A program made the position numbers and the translations under genes. Shown piece by piece: positions 49,869 through 57,913 of a stretch of 64,000 bases of DNA. How positions within the stretch are numbered: position 1 is the stretch's first letter; the number at the start of each line of letters is the position of its first letter. The notes below the pieces were generated by a model, which worked only from the letters and a program-made list of their open reading frames with translations, searched no databases and was not told where the DNA came from. Source of the stretch: Streptococcus porci DSM 23759 (GTDB lineage Bacteria; Bacillota; Bacilli; Lactobacillales; Streptococcaceae); NCBI RefSeq assembly GCF_000423765.1, contig NZ_AUIP01000014.1:18331-82330 (forward strand). The letters are read 5' to 3'.

Positions 49869-51504
49869 TTTTACCAGCGGAACTTCTCACATTGACGACT
49901 GGTTGAGAGATATTGTTACAGAGAAAAATCCTGTCTGTAAGGAAATTAAGCAGATGGCGGATTTGGTAATTGCTGCCATTTCTGATCCAGAAATTTATGT
50001 TGATGTAAAAAAGGCTGATAGTGTTGTTGATTTTATCAACAAATATCGCCCATATATGCTACAGCCTCCGCAACGATTTATTCATGCGGCAGTTAATGCT
50101 ATCCGTTGGAAGAGCGATGACAGTTTGGTATTTCCCGAGCTGTTTTTATTATGTGCTCGTGGATTTGGTAAGAACAGTATTGCTTCTGATGAGGCTTTTT
50201 TTAAAACTAGCAATCGAAACGGTATTCGCGAGTACAATGTGGATATTGTTGCCAATAGCGAGGCTCAGGCTAAGACATCATTTGATGATGTTTACAATAC
50301 GATTAAAGACCATGCTGTTTTGCAGAAGGCTTACAAGTTTTCCCAGACCTTAATTACTTTTATCAAATCTAGGTCTAAGATTAAATACCACACCTCAAAT
50401 GCACGGACCAAGGATGGTCTTCGTCCTGGTTTGGTTATCTTTGATGAATTACATGAGTATTTGAATTATGACAATATCAATGTCTACATCAACGCTCTTG
50501 GTAAGGTTGCGGATGCTTCTGTGATGTATCTAACGACGGATGGTAAGGTTCGTGGTGCGGTACTGGATGATTACAAGCAGACTGCTAGGGATATTCTTTC
50601 AACTTGCGACTATCGTGCTGGGATGTTACCGATTTTGGCTAAGATTGATGCGTTTGAGGAATGGGAAGATGAGCTTGCTTGGATAAAGGCTAATCCGATG
50701 TTGCCATACTTGCCAACATTGCTGAAAGAGTACAGGAAAGCCTACAAGCGTGCTTTACGTAGCAAGGAGTTATTCCTAGACTTTATTACTAAGCGATGTA
50801 ATTTCCCCTTGGAAGATACGACTCATGCAGTAGCTGAGTGGGATGATATTGTGGCAGCAAGCAGACCGTTACCAGATGATTTAGAGGGAATGGAGTGTGT
50901 GGGTGCAATTGACTATGCGGATGTTCGAGACTTTATCGGTGTAGGTCTCTTGTTTAGACGAGGGAAGATGCGGTATTGGTTACATCATACTTTTATTGTC
51001 TCAGAGGCTTTGAAAATCCAAGATTTTAAGATGGATTTTACAATTCCACAACATGAGGGACTGGTTACGATAGTTCCTGGAAAGGTTATGGATCCTAAGT
51101 ATGTGGCTGATTGGTTTGTGAAGATGGCTGAGAAGTACAAGATTGTCAATATAGCGATGGATGATTTCCGAAAGGCACCAGTCAAAGAAGCGTTTGAAAA
51201 TGCTGGATTGCCTATAGAAGTGGTTCGTAGTGGAGCTATTACTCACTCAAGGCTTGCCCCTACGGTTGATATGATGTTTGCGAATCATGAGATTGTGTTT
51301 GGAGAAGACCGTATGATGCGGTGGTACACAAATAATGTCTATGTTGATGTTGATGGTAAAGGGAACAAGACTTACAAAAAGATTGATCCAGAGAGGAGGA
51401 AGACAGATGGTTTTATGGCTTTGATTCATGCGATGTCAATTGAGGAACAGTTGGAGAAGAAGACTGTAAAAATTAATCGCAGATTGCGTAGTTTTACACG
51501 ATAG
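49852..51504 (+). CDS. terL: Terminase large subunit
   Basis: 550-residue packaging motor. The N-terminal ATPase has a Walker A variant CARGFGKNS (Gly104-Lys107) and Walker B VIFDELHEY. The C-terminal nuclease domain has acidic motifs CVGAIDYADVRDF and MDDFRKAPVKEA. The family is that of HK97-like terminases. ATG 49852 lies inside the end of terS. Confidence 0.95.
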   Translation: MAKTFNFTSGTSHIDDWLRDIVTEKNPVCKEIKQMADLVIAAISDPEIYVDVKKADSVVDFINKYRPYMLQPPQRFIHAAVNAIRWKSDDSLVFPELFLLCARGFGKNSIASDEAFFKTSNRNGIREYNVDIVANSEAQAKTSFDDVYNTIKDHAVLQKAYKFSQTLITFIKSRSKIKYHTSNARTKDGLRPGLVIFDELHEYLNYDNINVYINALGKVADASVMYLTTDGKVRGAVLDDYKQTARDILSTCDYRAGMLPILAKIDAFEEWEDELAWIKANPMLPYLPTLLKEYRKAYKRALRSKELFLDFITKRCNFPLEDTTHAVAEWDDIVAASRPLPDDLEGMECVGAIDYADVRDFIGVGLLFRRGKMRYWLHHTFIVSEALKIQDFKMDFTIPQHEGLVTIVPGKVMDPKYVADWFVKMAEKYKIVNIAMDDFRKAPVKEAFENAGLPIEVVRSGAITHSRLAPTVDMMFANHEIVFGEDRMMRWYTNNVYVDVDGKGNKTYKKIDPERRKTDGFMALIHAMSIEEQLEKKTVKINRRLRSFTR

Positions 51505-51513
51505 GAGTTTTAT

Positions 51514-51765
51514 ATGTCTAAGCGAATTAAGAAAAAATATCGTCCATTTGTTTTGATTTGGAAGACGCTTGATTATCTAAATGGGAAAGTGGAGCGGTTG
51601 TTTGAGCTTCAGTTTCGTACTGATAAGTGTTTTGAGGAGTTGAATGATCGTTGTTGCAAGAATGCTGAAAGCACTAACGCTGAATTTTCGGCTCATTTGA
51701 AACGGATTGAGAAGTTAGAAAAAGAAGTTGAACGATTGAAGCGTCCCTGGTACAAGCGTAAGTAG
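51514..51765 (+). CDS. Small phage protein between terminase and portal
   Basis: 83 residues, basic at both ends with a coiled-coil-like middle (AHLKRIEKLEKEVERLKRPW). ATG 51514 follows TAGGAGTTTTAT. Unknown function. Confidence 0.65.
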   Translation: MSKRIKKKYRPFVLIWKTLDYLNGKVERLFELQFRTDKCFEELNDRCCKNAESTNAEFSAHLKRIEKLEKEVERLKRPWYKRK

Positions 51766-51794
51766 GTTGCAAATTAGAAAAGGAGGTGGTCCAC

Positions 51795-53054
51795 TTGGGG
51801 TGGTTAAATAATTTCTTTGGTTTTTTCGCCCGTGATGGTACTGTTAAGAAGGTTAGTCGTAAGGAGCTAGATGCTGCGGTTCGTCGGTCTGGTCAGCGAG
51901 TGCAGTTTATGGAATTTGCTCTGCAGATGTGTATTGACAAGATAGCCAATGCTTTGTCTTTGGCCAACTATGAAACCTACAACAACGGCAAGCTTCAGAA
52001 GGGTGATATTTGGTATCGGTTTAATTATGAGCCAAACCAAAATCAGACTCAGAATGAATTTCTTGCCGCTTTAATAGGTCAGATGGTCAAGAACTCAGAT
52101 GGTGCTTTGGTTTTGATGCACAATGGTGAGTTCATTCTTGCGGAGAGCTTTGAAATTGACAAGAAAGCCTTTCGTCAAAATGTTTACAAGAACATCACGG
52201 TTGCTGGTGGACTGCAGTTGAATGCGGTCTATCAGGAAGAAGATGTTTTGCACTTTACCATGAATGATTCGAAGGTAAAAGGTTACTTGGATGACCTGTA
52301 CTCGGAATATGGGAAGTTGATTGGTGGAGCGATTCGCAATTACAACAGGGGAAACGCTTTGAAACTTGGTCTGAATATTGGTACCTTGTTTGACCAGAAA
52401 TACGGAAAGGCTGTTGTTGAGGTAGATGATGAAGGTAACGAGACAACGGAATATGATCTTATCATGGATGAGATGTATGAGAAGCGGTTTGCTGCTGTAC
52501 TTTCTGATGAAGACTCAATCACTCCTTTAGAAGAAGGGCTTGGAATATCTAGCCTCGTTCAGACAAGTTCCAATACTAAGAGTGGGGCGGTAACTACTCG
52601 TGATATTTCCGATGTCATTATGGATGTTGTCCACTATGCTGCTGACGCTTTCTCGATTCCTCGTGGAATCATGAAAGGTGATGTGGCAGATGCAGAGGCG
52701 ATTCGTGATAACTTTGTCAATTTCGGTGTACGTCCGTGGGCTGACGCAATTGAAACGGAAATTAATCGCAAGCTATACGGTAAGGAACATCTGGCTGTTG
52801 GCTCAAAATTTAAGATACAGACGAACACAATCCTAGTTTACAGCGCAGAGAAATTTGCGTCGGCTGGGGAAGCATTATTCCGAATCGGTGCTCTCAGTAC
52901 AAACGAATTGAGGGATAAACTGGGAGAAGAGCCGATTGATGAGCCGTGGGCCAATCAATACTTTGTATCGTTAAACTATGCTAGGGCTGATGGTTCTGGT
53001 GATAATCTAAAGAAAGGAGAAGTGAAAGCTAGTGACAAAACACATTCCGTTTAA
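51795..53054 (+). CDS. Portal protein, HK97 family
   Basis: 419 residues from TTG 51795, eight bases after AGGAGG; GTG 51786 would lie within that site. Portal signatures include the membrane-free N-terminal FGFFARDGTVKKV, ALQMCIDKIANALSLANYET and the C-terminal FSIPRGIMKGDVADAEAIRD. The dodecameric portal is the entry gate for DNA. Its end overlaps the protease gene by 23 bases. Confidence 0.93.
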   Translation: MGWLNNFFGFFARDGTVKKVSRKELDAAVRRSGQRVQFMEFALQMCIDKIANALSLANYETYNNGKLQKGDIWYRFNYEPNQNQTQNEFLAALIGQMVKNSDGALVLMHNGEFILAESFEIDKKAFRQNVYKNITVAGGLQLNAVYQEEDVLHFTMNDSKVKGYLDDLYSEYGKLIGGAIRNYNRGNALKLGLNIGTLFDQKYGKAVVEVDDEGNETTEYDLIMDEMYEKRFAAVLSDEDSITPLEEGLGISSLVQTSSNTKSGAVTTRDISDVIMDVVHYAADAFSIPRGIMKGDVADAEAIRDNFVNFGVRPWADAIETEINRKLYGKEHLAVGSKFKIQTNTILVYSAEKFASAGEALFRIGALSTNELRDKLGEEPIDEPWANQYFVSLNYARADGSGDNLKKGEVKASDKTHSV

Positions 53055-53724
53055 ATTTGAGGCATCTGTCTCAAATGACGATAAGGCTGTATTATACCTA
53101 CACGGTACTGTTGGTGGTTACTGGGAAGGGATTAACTTCAAGGATGTTCGCAATGCTTTGGCAGGTTTCCAAGGAAATGAAATTGAAGTACATATCAATT
53201 CTTACGGTGGTGATATGTTTGAGGGAATTGCAATCAAGAATTTCTTTAGTCAGCGTGATGAGACTGTGACGGTGATTATTGATGGTTTGGCTGCAAGTGC
53301 CGCATCTATCATTGCTATGGGTGCTGATAAGATTCTGATGCCAAAAGATACGCAGTTGATGATTCACAATCCATGGACATTTGCCTATGGCAATGCCAAG
53401 GAATTGCGTAAGGTGGCTGACGATTTGGACAAGGCCCAGGTATCTGTTGAAGAGACCTACCTTAAGCGTTTTAAGGGCGACAGAGAGGAGTTGAAAGCTC
53501 TTCTTGATGAGGAGACTTTCCTCACGGCTGATGAAGCAGTTACCTTGGGGCTTGCTGATGGTATTTATGGCGAAGGTGAGCCAGAAGAAGTGTCTAATGA
53601 CGCTGAAAACAATGTCCTAGATAGCCTTATGGCTAAGTATGGGACTGATGAACATGAGGATAAGGGAAAGCGAAATATTGAACGCTTTGCCTTTTTATTT
53701 ACACAAAAAAGAGGAGAACAATAA
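53032..53724 (+). CDS. ClpP-like (S14) prohead protease
   Basis: 230 residues from GTG 53032 (GAAGTGAAAGC region with AAAGGAG upstream). The catalytic Ser89 is in GLAASAASIIA, His112 in MIHNPW, with the ClpP-type INSYGGDMFEG turn. It matures the capsid protein by removing the delta domain. It overlaps the portal gene. Confidence 0.93.
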   Translation: MTKHIPFKFEASVSNDDKAVLYLHGTVGGYWEGINFKDVRNALAGFQGNEIEVHINSYGGDMFEGIAIKNFFSQRDETVTVIIDGLAASAASIIAMGADKILMPKDTQLMIHNPWTFAYGNAKELRKVADDLDKAQVSVEETYLKRFKGDREELKALLDEETFLTADEAVTLGLADGIYGEGEPEEVSNDAENNVLDSLMAKYGTDEHEDKGKRNIERFAFLFTQKRGEQ

Positions 53725-53726
53725 TT

Positions 53727-54917
53727 ATGTCATTGATTAACAACGATTTGAAGACAAACTTTGCTGAAGCTCGCGAACAATTGTTTGCTGCTTTGCGAAC
53801 AGATAACGAGCAGGAGCAGAAACAAGCCTTTGAAAACTTTGTTACAGGTTTGGAAGCTAATGTATCTGAACAAGTTAAGGCTGCTGCTGCGGAGTTTCAA
53901 GAAGGGGTACAAGATGAGTCTATCCTTGCCGAACGTGGACTTCGTCGGAAATTGACATCCGCTGAACGTAAATTTTTCAGTGAAGCAGCTCAAAAACAAA
54001 AAATCACTGGTTTAGATCAGATGTTCCCAGAAACTATCATTGAAGATGTGTATCGTAATTTGGTACAAGAACACCCTCTGTTGTCTTTGATTGATATGCA
54101 GGTTGGCGATGTGGAAACTGCATTTATTTACGGTGACTCGACTAAGAAACGTGCTTTCTGGGGGATAATTCCTGAGAATATCCAACAAATTCTTTTGGAT
54201 TCGTTCAAACGATTGGATATTTCTCAATCACAACTTTCTGGCTATATTGCAGTTCCGAAGGGGTACTACAAACTTGGCCCATCTTGGTTGGCTAGTTATG
54301 TCATCACATTCTTGCAAGAAGTAATGGCAGCATCTCTTGAAGAGGCCGTTGTAAATGGTGATGGTAAAGAAAAACCTTTAGGCATGATGCGAAAACTCTC
54401 AGGAGATTCCGGTGGTGTCTATCCGGAAAAACAGGCCATCGAATTAGCTGATTTGACACCGTCAACTCTTGCTGGTATTCGCGCTGCACTTGCCAAAGCT
54501 AAAACAGATAATGGCCAAGTGGCTGTGCTTGTCAATCCGATGACCTACTGGTCGAAGGTATTTCCAAAACTTGCTTTCAGAACTGATGCAGGGGTATGGG
54601 TAACAACCCAACTGCCGACTGGAGAGACAATTATTCCATTGCATGCTGTTACAGAAAACAAGCTCGTTTTTGGTGTTCCGTATAACTACTTACTAGTTGT
54701 TGCAGGTAGCGTTGAAATCCAAGAATACCGTGAGACTCTAGCACTTCAAAATCTTGATTTGCACATCGCTCAATTCTTTGGTAAAGGGATTGCCAAGAAT
54801 GAAAATGCATTCTTTGTGGCAGATATTTCTAGCGTTGCAGGTGCGACAATCCCAGATTTGGAAGGTCCAGCTACTATCGTCAAAGAAGATACTATTAATC
54901 CTAAGGTGTCTATTTAG
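53727..54917 (+). CDS. Major capsid protein, HK97 fold
   Basis: 396 residues: a helical N-terminal delta/scaffold region (1-about 100, MSLINNDLKTNFAEAREQLF onward) and the HK97 shell (VYRNLVQEHPLLSLIDMQVG, EEAVVNGDGKEKPLGMM, VLVNPMTYWSKVFPKL, VPYNYLLVVAGSVEIQEY). ATG 53727 follows AAAAAGAGGAGAAC. The protease upstream is expected to cut after the delta region. Confidence 0.94.
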   Translation: MSLINNDLKTNFAEAREQLFAALRTDNEQEQKQAFENFVTGLEANVSEQVKAAAAEFQEGVQDESILAERGLRRKLTSAERKFFSEAAQKQKITGLDQMFPETIIEDVYRNLVQEHPLLSLIDMQVGDVETAFIYGDSTKKRAFWGIIPENIQQILLDSFKRLDISQSQLSGYIAVPKGYYKLGPSWLASYVITFLQEVMAASLEEAVVNGDGKEKPLGMMRKLSGDSGGVYPEKQAIELADLTPSTLAGIRAALAKAKTDNGQVAVLVNPMTYWSKVFPKLAFRTDAGVWVTTQLPTGETIIPLHAVTENKLVFGVPYNYLLVVAGSVEIQEYRETLALQNLDLHIAQFFGKGIAKNENAFFVADISSVAGATIPDLEGPATIVKEDTINPKVSI

Positions 54918-54934
54918 TGAAAGGGGAACGAAAC

Positions 54935-55225
54935 ATGGAACTGATTAAGGTTGAAGTAACGGAAGAATTTTTCGATAAGGTTGCTCAGCTTGACCGTACT
55001 TTTGGGGATGTCTTCGAGGTGGATGCTGAACGCCTCGAAGTCCTCTTGGGAGAGAATAGCGAAAAGCGTGCATTTGTCAAGGTATTGGATGAAAGTGAAG
55101 CTGAAACAGACTATAGCAAGTTGAAGACGGATGAAATCAAGGCTTTATTGACCGAAAAAGGTATTGAATTTGATAAGGCAGCTAAAAAGTCTGATTTGAT
55201 TGCTCTATTGACTGTTGCAGAGTAG
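54935..55225 (+). CDS. Small head protein with HeH/LEM-like C-terminal domain
   Basis: 96 residues from ATG 54935, preceded by AAAGGGGAACGAAAC. The C-terminal 35 residues (YSKLKTDEIKALLTEKGIEF then KKSDLIALL) form a HeH/LEM-like motif seen in phage head fibre or decoration proteins. Role inferred from position after the capsid gene. Confidence 0.7.
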   Translation: MELIKVEVTEEFFDKVAQLDRTFGDVFEVDAERLEVLLGENSEKRAFVKVLDESEAETDYSKLKTDEIKALLTEKGIEFDKAAKKSDLIALLTVAE

Positions 55226-55239
55226 CTGGAGGTGTCTAG

Positions 55240-55539
55240 GTGAGTGAAGATTTGAGTAGTGTGCTTCTTGAACCTATAAAATCGCACTTGCGTGTGACCT
55301 GGGATAGTCAAGATAGCGAGATTAAGGAATACATCGAAGAAGGGATAGCCCTTATCGATGGTATCTGTGGCGAGTCGGACTACTCTGTATCTGGCTTGCC
55401 TAGGGTGCTGTTGAAAGCGTATTGTCGTCGGGCTTGGTCTGGCAATACTTCCATGTTCGAGGAAGATTACAGAAGACAGTTATTGCGTCTCCAACATGAA
55501 AATGGTGTGAGGCGATTGAGGAGGAAGGGTAATGAGTAA
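55240..55539 (+). CDS. Head-tail connector protein, gp6 type
   Basis: 99 residues from GTG 55240, following GCTGGAGGTGTCTAG. The DNA-packaging/connector pattern is visible in LLEPIKSHLRVTWDSQDSEI, IEEGIALIDGI and the ending LLRLQHENGVRR. It is placed as the connector below the portal. Confidence 0.8.
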   Translation: MSEDLSSVLLEPIKSHLRVTWDSQDSEIKEYIEEGIALIDGICGESDYSVSGLPRVLLKAYCRRAWSGNTSMFEEDYRRQLLRLQHENGVRRLRRKGNE

Positions 55540-55909
55540 AAAAGGTGATTATCAACCACTCAATGATGGACTACTTGAATATGGAGATTTGACCACCAAG
55601 CGTGACAAGGATACGGCTAAGAAAATCGGTGAAGAGTTGACGACTAGGGGGAGATTGTACTTTGGTTACAAGTCCATTGTAGCCAAGTATGATAGCTACT
55701 TGGTATCAAATCTATCTGCAGTAGATATCAAGGTCCAATGCTACTATGTGCAAGACTTTCAGAAGTCGCATAAAGTACGGATAAAGGATGAACTTTTTGC
55801 AGTTGAGTCGGTGGATGTTGATAATCGGCAAGAGTATATGTATCTATTTCTGAGAAAGGTAGGGTACTGGGATGGTGGAAATTATATCCAAACCTCTGGA
55901 TCTAAGTAG
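55532..55909 (+). CDS. Head closure protein
   Basis: 125 residues. The pattern RLYFGYKSIVAKYDSYLVS, KVRIKDELFAVESVDVDNRQ and YMYLFLRKVG fits the SPP1 gp16-type head-closure family. Overlaps the neighbours on both sides (7 and 37 bases). Confidence 0.7.
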   Translation: MSKKGDYQPLNDGLLEYGDLTTKRDKDTAKKIGEELTTRGRLYFGYKSIVAKYDSYLVSNLSAVDIKVQCYYVQDFQKSHKVRIKDELFAVESVDVDNRQEYMYLFLRKVGYWDGGNYIQTSGSK

Positions 55910-56243
55910 GATTGTTGAGGTGATTCGTGGGACTGGTTTTCCTTGCTTTGGGTTAGATATGGGAAGGGACGAGGTGGCAGACAACCCGTCCTTCTTTCTG
56001 TACTCTGACGATGGTGGATTGACACCTGGTACACATGCTAATCAATACAAGCGGGCTTTCACAGTCATGTTTGTTACTCGTGAGAGTGCTAGTTTTGATG
56101 ATGTGAGTCTGATTGAGCGATTGAAAGACTGTCGGTTGATTTTCGATAGTTCTGAAATTGACAAGGGCAACTTGGTCAATACAGACAAGCAGGTGACGGC
56201 TACGACGCTTAATTTTCACCAATTGATTCGGATAGAGAGGTAA
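55872..56243 (+). CDS. Head-tail joining protein (tail terminator-like candidate)
   Basis: 123 residues: RIVEVIRGTGFPCFGLDMGR, FTVMFVTRESASFDDVSLIE and a C-terminal TLNFHQLIRIER. The compact alpha-beta layout and the position among the joining genes suggest a neck or tail terminator protein. No secure family match; it overlaps the head-closure gene by 38 bases. Confidence 0.55.
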   Translation: MVEIISKPLDLSRIVEVIRGTGFPCFGLDMGRDEVADNPSFFLYSDDGGLTPGTHANQYKRAFTVMFVTRESASFDDVSLIERLKDCRLIFDSSEIDKGNLVNTDKQVTATTLNFHQLIRIER

Positions 56244-56246
56244 TTT

Positions 56247-56669
56247 ATGGCAAATAAGGCTACGCTTGATTTTTCGGGGTCTCAGCGTTTAGCCGAAGCA
56301 ATGGTTAAAATTCCTAATAAGTCTGAGGAGGTCGTCAATCGTGTCCTGAAAAATAAAGGGACTAAAGAAGTCATGCAGGGGATTGTTGGCTTTATGCCGG
56401 TAAGCGACCGTAACAAGAAACATGCTAAATTTTCTAATCCGCTGAAGGAGCGGATATTTAATTTGGGTTTTGATATTGTAGCCAGAGGGGGCGCCGCTAA
56501 TAAGCGGGGCTCTTTTGGTTATTTGGTTTTCCCGAACGAAGGGAGAGGCCCACACAATCCCATTGCACAAGCTTTCTTTGAAAGAGGTTTGTCTGATAGG
56601 GAAGATATTGTGTTTGATTACGTGCTGGATGAACTCATCCGAGCGCAGGAAGAACTTTTAAGTGTCTAG
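56247..56669 (+). CDS. HK97 gp10-like neck/tail component
   Basis: 140 residues. DFSGSQRLAEAMVKIPNKSE and the region FPNEGRGPHNPIAQAFFERG are typical of the HK97 gp10-like family, which helps join head and tail. ATG 56247 follows GAGAGGTAATTT. Confidence 0.75.
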   Translation: MANKATLDFSGSQRLAEAMVKIPNKSEEVVNRVLKNKGTKEVMQGIVGFMPVSDRNKKHAKFSNPLKERIFNLGFDIVARGGAANKRGSFGYLVFPNEGRGPHNPIAQAFFERGLSDREDIVFDYVLDELIRAQEELLSV

Positions 56670-56678
56670 GAGGCAAAA

Positions 56679-57257
56679 ATGGATTTAACTAAACAATTTG
56701 ACCAATTTGAGATTACGAATGGTCAATTTCGCAAGATGGCAAAGAGTCAACTGGAAGTTGCTAAAAAATTAGGTTGTACGGGTGCACTGTCTGTCGAAGC
56801 GGAAACTAAGACTATTACAAAGAAGTGCGAAGGCAAAACAGCCAAGGAAGTGATTATCGTTGATAAGCTCAACTGTACCTTTACAGGTCACATGCCAGTA
56901 GGCGTTCTTCGTGATGTCTTTGGATTAACCAATGATGAGCTCAAAGAGGGCATCTATGGGTACAAGACGACGTCAACTGGTGCTAGCGGGAACGTTACGT
57001 GGGATGTGTACGACATTGGGCGTGAAAGTCGTAAGGTCATCGCTTTCCCAAACATCACTTTTACCAGTGGTCTCAAAATTAACATCACCAACGGTGAAGA
57101 AGAAATCGCTGAGGTGGAAATTCCGTTTACAGCGATGGCAGATGAAAATAATTGTCTCTACTACGAAGGCTTTGCAGATGACATCTCAGATGAGCCTACG
57201 CTTAAGGCTTGGAACACTAATTTTACGTCTGAACTTGTCAAGAAGGCTGTTATTTAA
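56679..57257 (+). CDS. Major tail protein
   Basis: 192 residues forming the tail tube. A helical start (LTKQFDQFEITNGQFRKMA) is followed by a beta-rich domain (EVIIVDKLNCTFTGHMPVGV, SGLKINITNGEEEIAEVEIP) like other siphovirus tube proteins. ATG 56679 follows AGGAGGCAAAA. It is followed by the chaperone pair, the canonical order. Confidence 0.85.
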   Translation: MDLTKQFDQFEITNGQFRKMAKSQLEVAKKLGCTGALSVEAETKTITKKCEGKTAKEVIIVDKLNCTFTGHMPVGVLRDVFGLTNDELKEGIYGYKTTSTGASGNVTWDVYDIGRESRKVIAFPNITFTSGLKINITNGEEEIAEVEIPFTAMADENNCLYYEGFADDISDEPTLKAWNTNFTSELVKKAVI

Positions 57258-57276
57258 CTAAGGAAAGGTGGCTATC

Positions 57277-57645
57277 ATGTCAGAACAAAATGAATTGATC
57301 ACACGCATTGAATTGACCAATGGGGAATTTGTGCCGATTCAGACACGGATTTCTCTTGCTGATTTTCAGCGAGCGCAGAAGGAAGGTTTGATGAGTAAGC
57401 ATATGTTAAATGATATACTTGCGCGCCGCAAGGGTAATTCAGCGTTTAATGCAAATGACTACTTAAACGGTGTTTTTGTGGCTTATCGTGCTGCAGGAGG
57501 TGAATTAGGTTATCAAGCATTCTTAGATGTCTGTCCATTTGACCTGGAACTTCTTGGGGCCATCTTTGGCCAAATCATGACGGGTGGTAAACCAGTCAAG
57601 AAAAGTCAGTTGAATGTTGCTTTTGAGGCTGCTACAAAAAAGTAA
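57277..57645 (+). CDS. Tail assembly chaperone, short (gpG-type) product
   Basis: 122 residues from ATG 57277, with AAAGGTGGCTATC upstream; an earlier in-frame GTG at 57268 lacks its own site. The protein shows the gpG pattern (ITRIELTNGEFVPIQTRISL, VCPFDLELLGAIFGQIM). It binds the tape measure during tail assembly. It ends at TAA 57643-57645 just after a slippery heptamer, and a fraction of ribosomes should continue in the -1 frame to 57839. Confidence 0.85.
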   Translation: MSEQNELITRIELTNGEFVPIQTRISLADFQRAQKEGLMSKHMLNDILARRKGNSAFNANDYLNGVFVAYRAAGGELGYQAFLDVCPFDLELLGAIFGQIMTGGKPVKKSQLNVAFEAATKK

Positions 57646-57839
57646 GTGGCAAGGATAAGCAAAAACCTAAACGGATTCCAAAAATTAATTGGGATGAAGT
57701 TAGTCTGTATGATGTGGTTTGCTACTATGCTTTTGCGTTTGATTTAGGCGTTGATTTTGTAATGCAGGCTCCAATCCATGATTTGGAAGTTATTGCTGCG
57801 ACAAAGGTAGCCATTGAAAACTTTAAAAACAGTGATTAA
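57277..57839 (+). CDS. Tail assembly chaperone, long (gpGT-type) product by -1 frameshift
   Basis: The heptamer A AAA AAG (57636-57642) is in phase directly before the short product's stop. After a -1 slip the next codon is GTA at 57642, and translation runs 65 codons (VSGKDKQKPKRIPKINWDEV, DVVCYYAFAFDLGVDFVMQA, then IHDLEVIAATKVAIENF) to TAA 57837-57839, giving about 187 residues. There is no independent start for this second part. The arrangement is the classical G-GT programmed frameshift of long-tailed phages. Confidence 0.88.
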
Positions 57840-57913
57840 AGAGGTGCTGAGATTGCCATTCTAAGGTAATTTCAGCCTTTTTTGTAGGTAATTAATCAAA
57901 GAAAGGAGGTAAA

